A DNA stretch of 64,000 nt from Acanthacorydalis orientalis (Eukaryota; Arthropoda; Insecta; Megaloptera; Corydalidae): assembly GCA_034766995.1 (NCBI GenBank), contig CM068315.1, forward strand, positions 39,106,318-39,170,317, written 5' to 3'. The translations under genes were made by a program, and so were the position numbers. Numbering within the stretch: position 1 is the first letter of the stretch; each line of letters starts with the position of its first letter. Below, one piece after another: positions 1 to 11,295 of this stretch. The notes beneath the pieces are model-generated. The model searched no databases, was not told where the DNA came from, and saw nothing but the letters and a program-made list of their open reading frames with translations.

Positions 1-32
1 TACAATGAAATGTGCTACTTTATAAAATAACT

Positions 33-143
33 ACGTTGCAATATAACTGAGAGAGCGATTATATAGACATATCAACATTATATATATATATATATATATA
101 TATAACAACAACGTTGCAATATATCTGCGAGAATGATTATGTA

Positions 144-189
<46 letters not shown>
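33..189. repeat. Tandem duplication interleaved with (TA)n
   Basis: Two diverged copies of a roughly 40-bp unit beginning acgttgcaatat start at 33 and 111. Each is followed directly by a (TA)n run, at 81-104 and 146-189. The order unit-(TA)n-unit-(TA)n suggests local tandem duplication followed by separate microsatellite growth. Confidence 0.7.
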
Positions 190-191
<2 letters not shown>

Positions 192-280
192 TAGTCGTAG
201 TCAGTAGGGGGAAGAGCCTCCTGGTTAATATAAAATATATTGAATTATTGTCTGCAAAGTGAATACAGTTCCTGATACTA

Positions 281-520
281 TGGTTAAATTTACTTTGATA
301 GATAAAATTTTTTATAACCTCACAAACATCCAACATTTTCTAATCAAAAATTTTTAATAAATTATTATTTATCATTTTAGATTTTGTGGCACATGTGCAT
401 TTCGATGGTTATGTCAATCGAATAGTGATGCCTCAATGAAATAGCAACAACAAAACATACAACAATAATAGCTTATTGAACATTTTTGATGAGAAAAATA
501 AGTGTAGTTCGTGGTGAGAG
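281..520. repeat. Palindromic dispersed repeat, copy 1
   Basis: One copy of a family seen at least seven times in the window. The left arm contains a catttt-ctaatcaaaaattt block and a tgtgcatttcgatgg block. The right arm contains the inverted form, ttgaacatttttgatgag. Other copies are near 18.4, 20.1, 22.1, 25.4-25.9, 27.7 and 50.0 kb. No coding content is visible. The shape suggests a non-autonomous inverted-repeat element, but clean ends and target duplications were not identified. Confidence 0.6.
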
Positions 521-529
521 AAAATTTTT

Positions 530-700
530 TTTGTGCAACTAAAATGACCAAAATGGCTTGTTTCGCTTCTTCATCAGTGGTAAATTTTCTTCTGAATTCA
601 CTTTTAAAATCTAATAATGAATAATGCTCAACAGCGACAAGATCATGGTTATAGGGTGAATGATCAATATCATTAAAGTTGCATTTATGAATAATAGTTC
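530..700 (-). pseudogene. mariner-type transposase fragment
   Basis: The reverse strand encodes a stretch resembling the C-terminal catalytic region of mariner transposases: HSPYNHDL, matching the family motif HPPYSPDL around the last catalytic aspartate, then FKSEFRRKFTTDEEAKQAIL, matching the usual LK-FRGK-F-DEEVK block. The aspartate of the last motif is kept, but the following residues are degenerate and no upstream catalytic motifs are joined to it. It directly abuts palindromic repeat copy 1. This is a dead fragment; no terminal repeats were identified. Confidence 0.65.
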
Positions 701-745
701 CGGAAATGTAAAAGAAACGGACAGTCTTAATAATATAAGATCTCT

Positions 746-1766
746 GTGCATCGCTGGAAGAAATGCAACAATACAAAAAATTGTTATTCGTTATTGCATC
801 CCCTCTAATCCTAGTCTTAATTCTTTTTAATTACTTTCTTTTTGTAGTTAAGATAACATCTTATTTTTTAAATCAAATACAAAAATAGAAAAATCAATGA
901 TTTCTTGGTTTTGTAAGGAATCAAAACATTAATTAATGGCATCAAAATTATACCTCAGTAGGAGGCATTCATGCCGAAAGAGAAATTCCTAAACTCTAAA
1001 AGTATATCTATATTTATTTTTTTATTTTATTTTGTTCAAGGGGGTTAATGACTTTAGTTGTCGACCCCTCTTTAAACTTCAAATAACCCACCATTATTCT
1101 GTTTAAAAATTATAAATTTATATTTAGAAGCAAAAACTATTTGATCTTATCTCGTACGGTATTTTTCTAAAATAAAGTCTTTAATATAAATTAAGAAGAG
1201 AAATCACCGATAAAAAATATTTTTTGTAATCCTGGTACAGAATTTTCGATCCAAAGCAGGTGTTTTCACAATTATTTTTATTAAATATTAATATTAGAAT
1301 ATTTCTGTGGAACAAAAATTATATATTAGTTTAAAATTAATTGCAGTCATTATAAATGTCAAAGTTTGTAAAAATGATTTTACAAGAGGCGTATGAAGTA
1401 TGATACCAGAACAAACATAAAGAACGATTTGAAAATTGTATTATATTTCAAAAGTAAAACAACGCGTTGGAGTGTTATATTGATTTTATAATTACACATA
1501 ATTTTTGTTGCCGGAATCCATGCGATTTTCGACAGCGTCAACGCGTTCTAACAAGTTTCCAGTGAAAATACTCTCGACTTGTTTTTTTTTTCGTATCATA
1601 ATGAATAACTGATAAATAATAGCCATTATCTATCATCAATCATTGGCTGGAAATATTAAACTGTCTTGTTAGCGACGCAATCGATACCAGCGTTGCTTTT
1701 ATCCTTGATTCAATATTTTAATTGCTAGCTTCGTTATTTATTATAATTATAATTTTGTGCGTTGCG

Positions 1767-1811
<45 letters not shown>

Positions 1812-2475
1812 CATATAGCGAAACGGGAAAGGTTGATATTTAAAATTTATCCAGGGTGTTTTAAGTGAGAAGAGAGATAGCTGTACGATTTATATTTTAT
1901 ATCATATAAATGTTTGGAATGGGTTTTATACTATGCTTTTTGGTTGGATATAATTTTCTGTATATTTTTGTAATTTAGTGTTTGAAATATACATAATACA
2001 CTTAAATGTTAACATTTTTTAAAATATGTATATTTGTAATAAGCTACAATTTAAATAAAACGAATTTAAATAGTACACATTTTTAAAACAAGCCTGAACA
2101 AATGGATTTTTTTTATTCTTGTCAAGAATATAGACTTATTTCTGTATAAATCGTCGTTGGTAATTACAGTAAATAATCAACTTGATGATTGAAAATACTG
2201 TAGAGCTATTTAAAATGACTGAATTGGAAAAAACTTTTTTTTTAAAAAATGCTCAATTTCTATGTAACTTAATTAGTTAGTTCGACTATTGAAAGTTTAA
2301 TGGAATTTTGGCACCGGTCTATTTATTAGTGTCTTATTTTCATTTATTTCATCTCACTGTGTAAAAATCTATTAATTTCTTGAAAATTTTGAATTTTATA
2401 TAATGGTTTTCATCTGTTTTAGTCATTTGTAAAAAATACTTCGTTTCATGTTCTGAAATGTTATTTAGTTATATA
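746..2475. other. AT-rich stretch without a recognisable gene
   Basis: No coding exon was recognised on either strand. A (TA)n tract lies at 1768-1806. The rest is AT-rich unique-looking sequence with many stops in all frames, consistent with intron or intergenic DNA. Confidence 0.5.
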
Positions 2476-3001
2476 TTAGGTGTAAAAAAATAATTCGGTG
2501 CCTTTAAATTGAATCAATCATAAGTATGTTTTAAATTAAAGTAATTTCTCGCCGTTTTAACATTTTGAAATGCCAGTATTAACATTTAAAACACCATATA
2601 TCTTTGCCAAACAGTCGGTATAACTTCACAAAACAGCAGTGAATTCGCTGGAGTCAGAAAAGCAGAATATTAGGTATTGCATTGTTTTCGCATTCCAGCT
2701 GAAGAAAAATACTACCGATCCCATGGGAATTTGTTCAGCTTTGGAAAAAGTTCCTGTGTTGGGCGAATTCCACATCAAACATGTAAAAAATTCTAAAATA
2801 ATGGAGAGGTCTTAAAATACATTACAACTTCATTGACTCAACGCTGCGTTCTTTGTTCGAAAAGGGATTCGTCAATTACCCGGTAGATAGAGTAAAGTTA
2901 TACAAACTAATGGGGGATATTTGTTAGGATTGAAATGTATTCAATTTTTCAGTAAAAATTCATTTTCTATAAAAATGTACCGAATTAATTTGTAGACCTA
3001 A
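2476..3001 (+). mobile_element. Internally deleted mariner-like element
   Basis: The ends form inverted repeats: the left begins ttaggtgtaaaaaaataatt, and the right, read in reverse, begins ttaggtctacaaattaattc, both followed by ggt. TA dinucleotides flank it (2474-2475 and 3002-3003), as expected for Tc1/mariner target duplication. Inside, weak traces of an N-terminal DNA-binding region (around 2665-2790) and a C-terminal block resembling the family's GIRQLPERWQKVID segment (around 2860-2920) suggest that the catalytic core was deleted. At 526 bp it is under half the usual ~1.3 kb. Confidence 0.7.
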
Positions 3002-3003
3002 TA

Positions 3004-4459
3004 GTTTCATTTTGTATTATAGAATGTGCAGTTTTAACTTTTATTTAAAACTATTAACAGCTTAAAATATTATAGTTAAAACGTTTTTTATTTGTATTTC
3101 ACTTGATATCCAACACTGTATATGTATTTGAAAGCAAGAAGACACGTAATTCAAAATAATATTTAGCATAAAACTGTATTGTTAAGATTGATACAGTAAC
3201 AGTAGATTTAGAATCATTTAAATGTGGCGTAACGAACAATACGTATTTATAAACATTTTGAATAATGTAATAGTATCTGAATTCGTTCCAAGTAACAGTA
3301 TATTTGATCATCCACGTCTGTTCTAAATCGGATTAATATGAAAGAAGATTTACTTGAATAACTAATGTTTCAATTTCATGGCGTTTTATTGTGTCGCGGA
3401 AGAAAATGAGCCCGACGATGTCGAAACGGAACATGTGAAATTATAATTAATAGAGAGGCTTGGAATTAAAACGGCATTAAAACGCTGTAAATAAAACGAG
3501 TAGAATGTATCCGAGATAGCAATATCTGACAGGGATTATTTTATTTATATTTCATTCGTTTCGGGCGTAAAGTGAGAAGTTGTTTAGGTATTCCGCAAAT
3601 TTTCTTTAATTAGTGCCGTTGTATGATAACATTTTATGGTAACTATTACTATTTGAAAATATCTTTTTTTTTATAAAAACTTATTTTAAAAGTGAATACT
3701 GATATATGTTCAACTGATTTTATAAAAAGAATAAAATGATTAAATATGAAAATATTTTTATATATGTAAATTCAACTGGATATGTAAACATATATAGTTA
3801 GCGTTATTTGAATGAAAATTTGGTCATATTCAAGGTCAAACATTTTGTCTGAAATTTAAAGAAAATCGTGAACAAAACATTAAATCGCAATATTATTAAA
3901 AGTGGATTGGTTATTTTTCAGTCTTTTATAAAAGTGCTTATGCTTGAAATTAACTGCTGTTGTATGGAAACCATTATTTTTTCTAATAGAAGCTTTTAAG
4001 AATTTATTGAAACTACTGCAACCAAATTTAGTGTTCTAAGTAGATTTACTTATAATTATTAGTATAGTTTTTAACCTTTAACTAGAAAACGCAAGTCTTA
4101 CGAATTCTTTACACTTATGAATTCAGTAATGTGAAAAAAGTATATTAAAATTATTCGTTTACTTCTTATATTGATTCTTGATTAACATTCTTTAATTCTA
4201 TCCGTAATAGTTTATATATTTTAGTGAATAATTTGTTTGTTAGTAAAAAATAATCACATTACTAATTACCGGATAAATAAGTCTGACGAAATCAATTTGC
4301 TGATATACTCGTATTTATATAAAATTACACAAGTACGAAGTTTTATAAAGCTTTATTTAGAGTTGTTCAATTTTTTCAGTTTCTCAAGAATTATGCAGAT
4401 TTACGAATCATAATCATTTAAGCTATTGAATTTATGTTATGATCCTTGAATATTTTATA
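3004..4459. other. AT-rich stretch without a recognisable gene
   Basis: No exon, RNA gene or transposon was recognised. The short ORF on the reverse strand at 3099-3311 has no family signature, and its composition is that of AT-rich noise. Confidence 0.45.
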
Positions 4460-4461
4460 TA

Positions 4462-5284
4462 CGAGAGTCGTTTGATAAGTATGGCAAAAAAGCAAGCTCA
4501 ACACCGTTTTTTTTCGGAAAAAATCGATTTTATTTCTCAACGTAGTCGTCATTCAGGGTTGCTATACATTTGGTCCAACGGGCCTGCAAAATACACATTG
4601 ACGGCGGCGATGACATCCTCATTCCACGAGAATTTCTTCCCACCGAGTCACATTTTCAAGTTTGTGAAGGGGAAGAAGTCGAAAAGGGTCAAGTCCGGAA
4701 AATAGGGTAGAAGACGAATCAATTTGAAGTCTAATTCGATGCAATTATTGCGACGGTTGATTTATGGGACGGCGCATTGTCCTGGTGAAAGAGCACTTTT
4801 TTGTGCTCAAATTTTGTCCGCTTTTGTTTCAAATCTTCTTTCGAACGGCCCAATAATGTTACATAATAGACTTCTGTTATCGTTTTTCCTTTTTGTTAAG
4901 TAATCGATCAGGATGAATCCTCGGGAACCCAAAAAAACTAGCAATCACCTTTTCAACCGACAAAACGGTCTTCGCCTTCTTCGGTGCACTTTCACCAGTT
5001 GTTGTCTAGTATTTTGACTGGTGCATCGCTTTAGGCGTGTAACGGTAGATCCATGTTTCATCCACGACGAGGAATCGACTCAAAAAGGCCTGCTCGTTGT
5101 TTCCATTTTTGTGGTAACTGCTACAATGCTCGCTTCAAACATTCGTAGAACGTGAACAATGCGTTGTTTCTACTGAAATTTCGTCCATGTTCATTTAAAA
5201 AGTCACACTTGATAGCCGCGACGTTACCAAATGAATAGCGGTGCCATATCATAGAAATTTACCCATCTTATCAAACGACCTACG
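4462..5284 (-). mobile_element. Dead mariner, TIR-bounded, transposase on the - strand
   Basis: Eighteen-base inverted ends match at 15 of 18 positions: cgagagtcgtttgataag on the left and cgtaggtcgtttgataag (reverse strand) on the right. TA flanks both sides (4460-4461, 5285-5286). The reverse strand reads VVDETWIYRYTPKAMHQSKY and then GESAPKKAKTV, matching mariner transposases of the DETWIH-YTPE-KQQSKQW type, with the second catalytic Asp in DETWI. At 823 bp it is shorter than a full element, and stops and frameshifts break the frame. The HTH and final DDE motif are not intact. Confidence 0.88.
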
Positions 5285-5660
5285 TAATTTTGAATAATAT
5301 TCCAACCCACTCACATTATCTACTTATTTATATTTGCAACTTAAGCTACCCGTTTAAGGATATAAGTGATATTTTAGTATTATTAATATTGTTGTAGTTT
5401 TATTTAACAATTTTCTTCACAATTATAGTCTTGAATTAGTGGTGAATTCATTTTTATAATAGAATTCATTTTACAAACATCACGCATATTAATTCAAGTT
5501 TTTAATAATTATTTAATATTAAGAGATTTTCTGTGTTCATATTCTGAAGTTAATAGAATTTCCATTAAAATGTGAATTAATATATAAAAAAATGTATATT
5601 GCCAACATTCGTTCAGTTTTCTAGAAGAAACTACCATATAATAAAAACCTATTTCTCGTC

Positions 5661-5681
5661 ACTTTGTCCGCAGGACAAAGT
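5661..5681. repeat. Short perfect hairpin
   Basis: The 9-bp stem actttgtcc / ggacaaagt has a 3-base loop (gca) and is flanked by further imperfect complementarity (cgtc ... gacg). It lies about 235 bp upstream of the tomosyn exon, in the intron. No function can be assigned. Confidence 0.6.
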
Positions 5682-5915
5682 CTGTGCTGACGAAAAATGT
5701 TTGCTTCCTCAGCTCATAGGTTTCAAATTTAATTCATTAAGTTTCGTTCTTAGATATTTTTTATGTTTAAATATATTATGTTATAAAAACCAATAAACAG
5801 TTTTCCTTTCTATGTTTCTTTCTATTTTCTCGTCAATTTTGACGGCTTCTGCACTAGTTTTTAAATAAATTTCATCCAGCATGAACTTATTTCATCCATT
5901 TTTTTTCTATTACAG

Positions 5916-6013
5916 ACATTTCGGCATGGATTTCCATTCCAACCGACCGCAATCGCATTTGATCCCGTACAGCGGCTCCTGGCGATCGGTTCCAAGAGTG
6001 GATCACTACGAAT
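5916..6013 (+). CDS. Internal exon of tomosyn (syntaxin-binding protein 5)
   Basis: Reading from the first base gives 32 codons including HGFPFQPTAIAFDPVQ and LLAIGSKSGSLR, which match the first WD40 repeat of tomosyn/STXBP5 (family pattern HGFP-QPTALAFDPVQ-LLAIGTKSGSLRI). The related Lgl proteins differ here, so tomosyn fits better. The exon is preceded by a T-rich tract and ...ctattacag. It ends in AT followed by gtatcc, so the split codon AT|N can give the expected isoleucine. It is therefore phase 0 in, two bases out. Tomosyn binds syntaxin and SNAP-25 and restrains SNARE-dependent secretion at synapses; the N-terminal WD40 propellers precede a C-terminal R-SNARE motif. Only this exon was found; neighbouring exons must lie outside the window or were missed. 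Confidence 0.87.
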
Positions 6014-6374
6014 GTATCCTTTTTTATAAAACGAAACAAGTAAAAATACGAAACGCACGTACGTAATGTTTCAAGGACAAGAAACAGCGTATCAAGAACC
6101 GTTCCAAGGTAAGAAATTTCAATTATCATTCTATTTAATCATATGTGCACGCGACCGAACACACGGTCTTTAATGTTGTGTACTGTGTCGCGTGTTTATA
6201 ATTAAACGGTTTAATTATAAATCCGTGAATATTTTTAGAAAATTGAAAGTGTTAATATTCAGCACGGCTGAAGTTATTCTTGTATGGATTGTTTCTATGC
6301 ATAAATTAATTTTGTGGAAGTATGATGTAATCGAACCACTGGAATGTTATTTAAATGGATTAATGTATATACGC

Positions 6375-6504
<130 letters not shown>

Positions 6505-6599
6505 TATAATTTTTTTATACTTATAAGACAATCACAGCTGATTTAGGACTGTGTCCATTCAGTCGTTTTAATAATATTTGTCTGAATCACTATTATCGA

Positions 6600-6605
<6 letters not shown>

Positions 6606-6657
<52 letters not shown>
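6606..6657. repeat. (TA)n microsatellite
   Basis: An uninterrupted TA run of about 26 units, with no gene around it up to the Tigger relic at about 7440. Confidence 0.97.
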
Positions 6658-6659
<2 letters not shown>

Positions 6660-7439
6660 TAATTTAATGTTATTGTAAAATATTATTTTGAAAGTAATTT
6701 TTTTCTGATTATTATATTATGAAGAAAAGTATTGTTAAGTCTTATTACACATGTTATGAAACAAAAACTGTTTCATATCTTTCCTTTTTCATTATAAATA
6801 TCTGTGAAACATTAATATCTTCTGTACAAGCGAATATTAAAACTTTTACATACTGAGTAGTCGTTTAATACATATAAAAGTATTCCTACTTTTTTCTGTT
6901 GCCTATTTAATATTTTATTAATATTCATATATGTCTTTAAGGATTAAAAATATAAGTATTTCCGCTTGGTAATATCGGTTGAACTATTGCGTTTGTAAAT
7001 TTAATTGATAGTTTATAGTCTTGATAGTTTTCAATTTCCATTTCTCATTTAACTTTTATAATTTGTTTATTCAAAGAACAATTAACTGTGTGTTGAATTA
7101 TTTACTCTATTTAGATTAATCACTTAATTTAATTCTATTCATTAGTTGGTGAACAATGCTTCTTAATAGTTAGTGGTTCTGTGCTGCCCATGTGCCACTA
7201 AATTTAACGATAGTCTGCACTTAGATAGTGAAATCGAGTAAAACTAAATATTATTATTCAACCGATATTTGACCCATTTAAATACATGAATTTAGTTTAG
7301 TTATTTAATTTGAGTAGACATTTACTTCAGTACATAGAAACTTACTCTATATTTGAAACATGAATCAGTTTTTATTCATTATGCGTCCACTTGTCTACTA
7401 AACTAGGCGTGTGACTGCAGCATTTTCGGTGCAACTTTT
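6658..7439. other. AT-rich stretch without a recognisable gene
   Basis: Apparent intronic sequence between the microsatellites behind the tomosyn exon and the Tigger relic. No exon or repeat was recognised. Confidence 0.4.
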
Positions 7440-8760
7440 TCTCATATTATAGTCCAGTTTTTTTATGTGTATCTTTTTAATGCGGGTTTGAAATTATGCG
7501 ATGCATATTTCATGGAAATTATATGAAGCAAAAAGCTTTCGATTTGAAAGTTCTATTAATTGTTGACCACGAGGACATACGCATTTAGAATATCCAAATG
7601 TGCAGGTAGTGTTTTTCTACTCAATATAACAAGCGTTATTCAGACATTAGATCAAGGCATAATTGCTACTTTTAAAAAATATATCACGTTAAGTGTACTT
7701 AATAATTAATATTGGATAAATTAGAAAATGTCATTAACAGTAACTGACTTTTGGAAGAAAATCTATTTTGTACTGTTTAAATCATGTTGTATCTGCTATT
7801 ACTGAAATAAGACCTCAAAATTTAAATGCTTGATGGAAATCCGCTTGGCATGGATGTATTTCAAATAGTTCAACCATTCAAATATCGACATTTTCAGTTG
7901 AAATCATTATTTTGGAACATGAAATTAATGGAGAAGGTTTTGATTTTTTTAACTAGAATTTTGTCATCGAATTACTTGTGGATAATGCTTTAAGTGACGA
8001 TGATGTTATTGGTATAACTTTATATATCGCCGAAGATCCAGAAAATAATAGTGAAGCGGAAGAAAAACCTATCCTCTTCACTGCAGATATAATTCGAGAA
8101 GGTCTTTAACTTCACAATAAATTGGAAAATTATTTTCTTGTTAATGACACAAATTCTAGACGAGCCTTCAAATTCTAACGTGAGGTGAAGAATTGTATGT
8201 CTGGATATCGAGAACTGGATAAAGAGTTAATAAAATCATCATCGCAAAGTTGATTCACTGATTATATTGTCAGAGGGAAAAAATCAACACAGAACGAGGG
8301 TGAAATTGATGCTTATTCTCTTTGTTAAGAACCATTGTCTTTAGCATGCAGATCTGATGCACTGACTATCTCTTCTAGTGATGAAAGATTTCGTACCAGT
8401 TTGCAAATGCTGCCGAACATTGTCAGATAGCGACTATAATTCTAATGAAAAGTGTAAAAAGAATTGTTACTTTTCAATAAATTTAAATGAATAAAGTTTT
8501 AAAACAGACTTATTTTAAGTTTTATATCAATTTCTTTCAGATTTTCGAAAGAAATTTTTAGTTATTCTTATTTTCCTGAATTTTTATAAACTTTTTCATT
8601 CGATTTTGTGTTTATTTTAACTCATTGTTTCGGTTTTATGCGATTTTAGACAATTATGGAACGTGTCCTGATTTTTCAGCGTAAGTTAGTCTTTTGTGCG
8701 AATTTTTTTTATGCGTTTTTCTGCGAAACGTATCTACCGCATAAAAAAACTTGTCTGTAT
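7440..8760 (+). mobile_element. Tigger/pogo-type transposon relic, copy 1
   Basis: The forward strand around 7545-7690 gives a decayed form of the pogo/Tigger DDE segment (VLLIVD-APGHP-LEHPNV, then SVIQTLDQGIIATFKKYI), with APGHP mutated to a stop-free but altered EDIRI. Around 7960-8090 it gives the acidic C-terminal tail (LLVDNALSDDDVIGITL-, EDPENNSEAEE). A second copy with the same two segments lies reversed at about 34370-35245. The 3' end near 8740-8760 (ccgcataaaaaaacttgtct) resembles a pogo terminal repeat. The 5' part encoding the CENP-B-type DNA-binding domain is absent. Confidence 0.75.
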
Positions 8761-9761
8761 TTTCATCGTTTCTAAACTTTACATTTTCAAATAGCGTGCA
8801 TTTTAATTAAAATTCAATGAAAATAAAAAATCGTTATTTTAAAGAACAGTGTTAAAAAGTTCATCACTCTAACAAAAGTTTATCACTGTTATCGATCTAT
8901 TCTTTATTGTATTGTGTTTGAATTGTTTTTTTTTCGAAACAACATATTTTAAGAAAGACAAACTCGAAATAGCAATAACTCTTTATTTTTACTTTTTGAA
9001 TCTCAGTTTATTTTAAAAGTCGCTTTAAATTTTTTATATTAATTTATTACATCATGTTTACTATATATTTCGGATAGCTTCAAAAAAATATACATAGTTT
9101 TAAAACAAAAAAATTTAGTATGCATGCAAAATACAATAATAAAAAAATTAAGATTAATATCAATAAAACAATCGACGTTTGGATTTAAGTAGTTGTTATT
9201 TTATTTATCGTTCATTCTTTACTCTATGAATATGTAATAAACGTATAAAAAATTCAGATTAGTCCTCATTGAATTAAGTGCTTCATAAATGAGCTAACAT
9301 TTCATTTAAATTGGTCCGCGGATTAAACGTGGAAAAAAGCGTAGACTGAAAAACTGTTCTCTCGTTTATGAGTTCCTAAAAGAACATTAATTTCTATTTA
9401 GATAATTATCTCTTTATAATTTTGATAAAATTTACTGTACATGATGTGTGCGTCCTTGCGAGAAATCCTTGTGGTGACAAGTGGCCTTTAATGTTAAAAG
9501 GTTCGCACCCTCTGTACTAAACTGTAATGGATCAACTTACTGGCTGTGTGTAAATCAAAACTAACGAATAATTAGTTGATCTTTTAACACTCATACGATC
9601 CTCAGAAAAAATAACATATGAACTCCCCCTGGGCGATATATCACCCATATAATTTTTCAAAGGTAAATTATTAAAAATACTTTAGATTTTGATTACTTAT
9701 TTAATGTTCTTACATTTATATATTCTACAATTATAGCCAAAATATACGACATTTTTATGCT

Positions 9762-9765
<4 letters not shown>

Positions 9766-9839
<74 letters not shown>
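9766..9839. repeat. (TA)n microsatellite
   Basis: An uninterrupted TA run of about 37 units inside the piggyBac family A element. Confidence 0.97.
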
Positions 9840-9841
<2 letters not shown>

Positions 9842-10040
9842 CAATTTTCACATACCAAATATGCTTTACGGTCTTTTCCGACACATATTTGACACCTGAG
9901 GATATTTTTCTCTTTTCTACACTAAATTTTCCTGTTGAAGTGGATGGTTGTAAAACGTCTTCAGGTATATAAGCATCTTGCTGAAGGCTGTTGATAAGGT
10001 GAGGTGATACATTACCGTGTGATTTCTTCGGTCGTCGCAG

Positions 10041-10046
<6 letters not shown>

Positions 10047-10092
<46 letters not shown>

Positions 10093-10113
10093 ATATAATA
10101 TAATATAATATAA
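10047..10113. repeat. (TA)n plus (TAATA)n microsatellite
   Basis: A TA run to about 10086 continues as five to six copies of the pentamer taata, inside the piggyBac family A element. Confidence 0.93.
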
Positions 10114-10583
10114 ACACAACACAACGTTCATCAATGTACGTGCTTTTTATAAACACTCCATTTATATATAAATATACAATATTACATGACTGGTGAAATT
10201 TCACCCGAAGACCGCTAACGTTAGTTTTGCATGTATTGAAATTTAAACAATTTTATATATTTAATACTGACCTTTATTAGCTGTGATTACAGTTTTAAAT
10301 AAATAGCAAAGAGCACAAAGTTGTAGCTAGTACCTTTAGCTGGTTATAGTATGTAAAAAAATGAAATTGAGTGAAAATTCATCCCGGGGTCCTATGAGAG
10401 TTAATTTTAGAAACACAAACGTATATACTGAAACGTAAGCTACTAAACGGGATACTTGGATTTGATTGGACTTTATTTAAGGGCTTCTTTATTTTAGAAA
10501 TATATCATTTATTTAAATTAAAATTTATTGTCTAAAAAATATAAATTATAATATTTTTTTATGAAAAAAAACTTTTATAAACT

Positions 10584-10619
10584 TTCTTAGTTTTTTTTCA
10601 TTGAAAAAAAAACTAAGAA
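10584..10619. repeat. Hairpin with 15-bp arms
   Basis: The arm ttcttagtttttttt pairs perfectly with aaaaaaaactaagaa across a loop of about six bases. It sits in gene-free AT-rich DNA between the two piggyBac families. It may be the core of an old inverted-repeat element. Confidence 0.7.
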
Positions 10620-10793
10620 TTTAATATTTTCATATTTTTTAAAAAGTCCTGTCAAAATTGTTCTGATAGTTTTCAGTAGTATTCAATATTTTTTTACTGT
10701 ATTTATTGTTTTAATTGCAGTTAATACACTTTAAATATATGTCTTTTAATATAAAAAAACAGATATTTAAAATCAGACGTATAAGTGTTATAA

Positions 10794-11295
10794 TTGTACC
10801 AATTTTTTGTAATCATTATTTTATTTTTATTTTTTGATATTTACAGTATGTTGTCAAAGAAACTTTTCTCTAATTTTTATCGATATATGAATATTCATTT
10901 CGTTATTTTCTTCGATGCAATTTGTCAGTTTGTTAGCTCTTGCTTAATTCCATATAATTATTCTTTCAAACAGACAAAGAACCCTTGCGATTAAATGATT
11001 ATACAAAATAATTAACATCCCTTAGATACGAGATTAATTGGATTGGAACAAAGTTTTCAAAGGAACTATTGTTATCTGTACTGTATAGTATATAACCTAA
11101 CTTTGTTGGAATAAATTTAATTAACATATAAATATTAATACACACTTACTAAATAAATGTATAGAATTGATAATTTGAACAGGAAGAGATTAAAACGTGT
11201 ATAGGTATTTAGAGAGCGAATGTGGATTTTTACAAAATAAATTATTTGGTCATTTAATTATATGCTGTTGACTTGTAAGTTCAGACAGATGTCAG
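10794..11295. other. AT-rich stretch without a recognisable gene
   Basis: The forward ORF at 10794-10994 is rich in F, I and Y, as expected from AT-rich DNA, and matches no family I know. No other feature is seen. Confidence 0.4.

Larger units (their letters stand above)
9584..10404 (-). mobile_element. piggyBac-type element, family A, degenerate
   Basis: TTAA lies at both ends (9584-9587, 10401-10404), and the ends are inverted repeats: ttaacactcatacgatcc on the left and ttaactctcataggaccc (reverse strand) on the right. The reverse strand at 9880-10040 encodes SPHLINSLQQ, then IPEDVLQPSTSTGK, then KRKISSGVKYVSEKTVKHIW. This resembles the linker and C-terminal cysteine-rich domain of piggyBac transposases (KRKRC-C-KKDRKTKYVCEKCGKHIC), with the cysteines lost. 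The catalytic part is missing. Two (TA)n microsatellites have grown inside it. Confidence 0.75.

Noticed and set aside
5599..5796. ORF with a Cys-containing segment just upstream of the tomosyn exon
   Set aside because: No link to tomosyn and no splice signals at its ends; it overlaps the short hairpin at 5661-5681.
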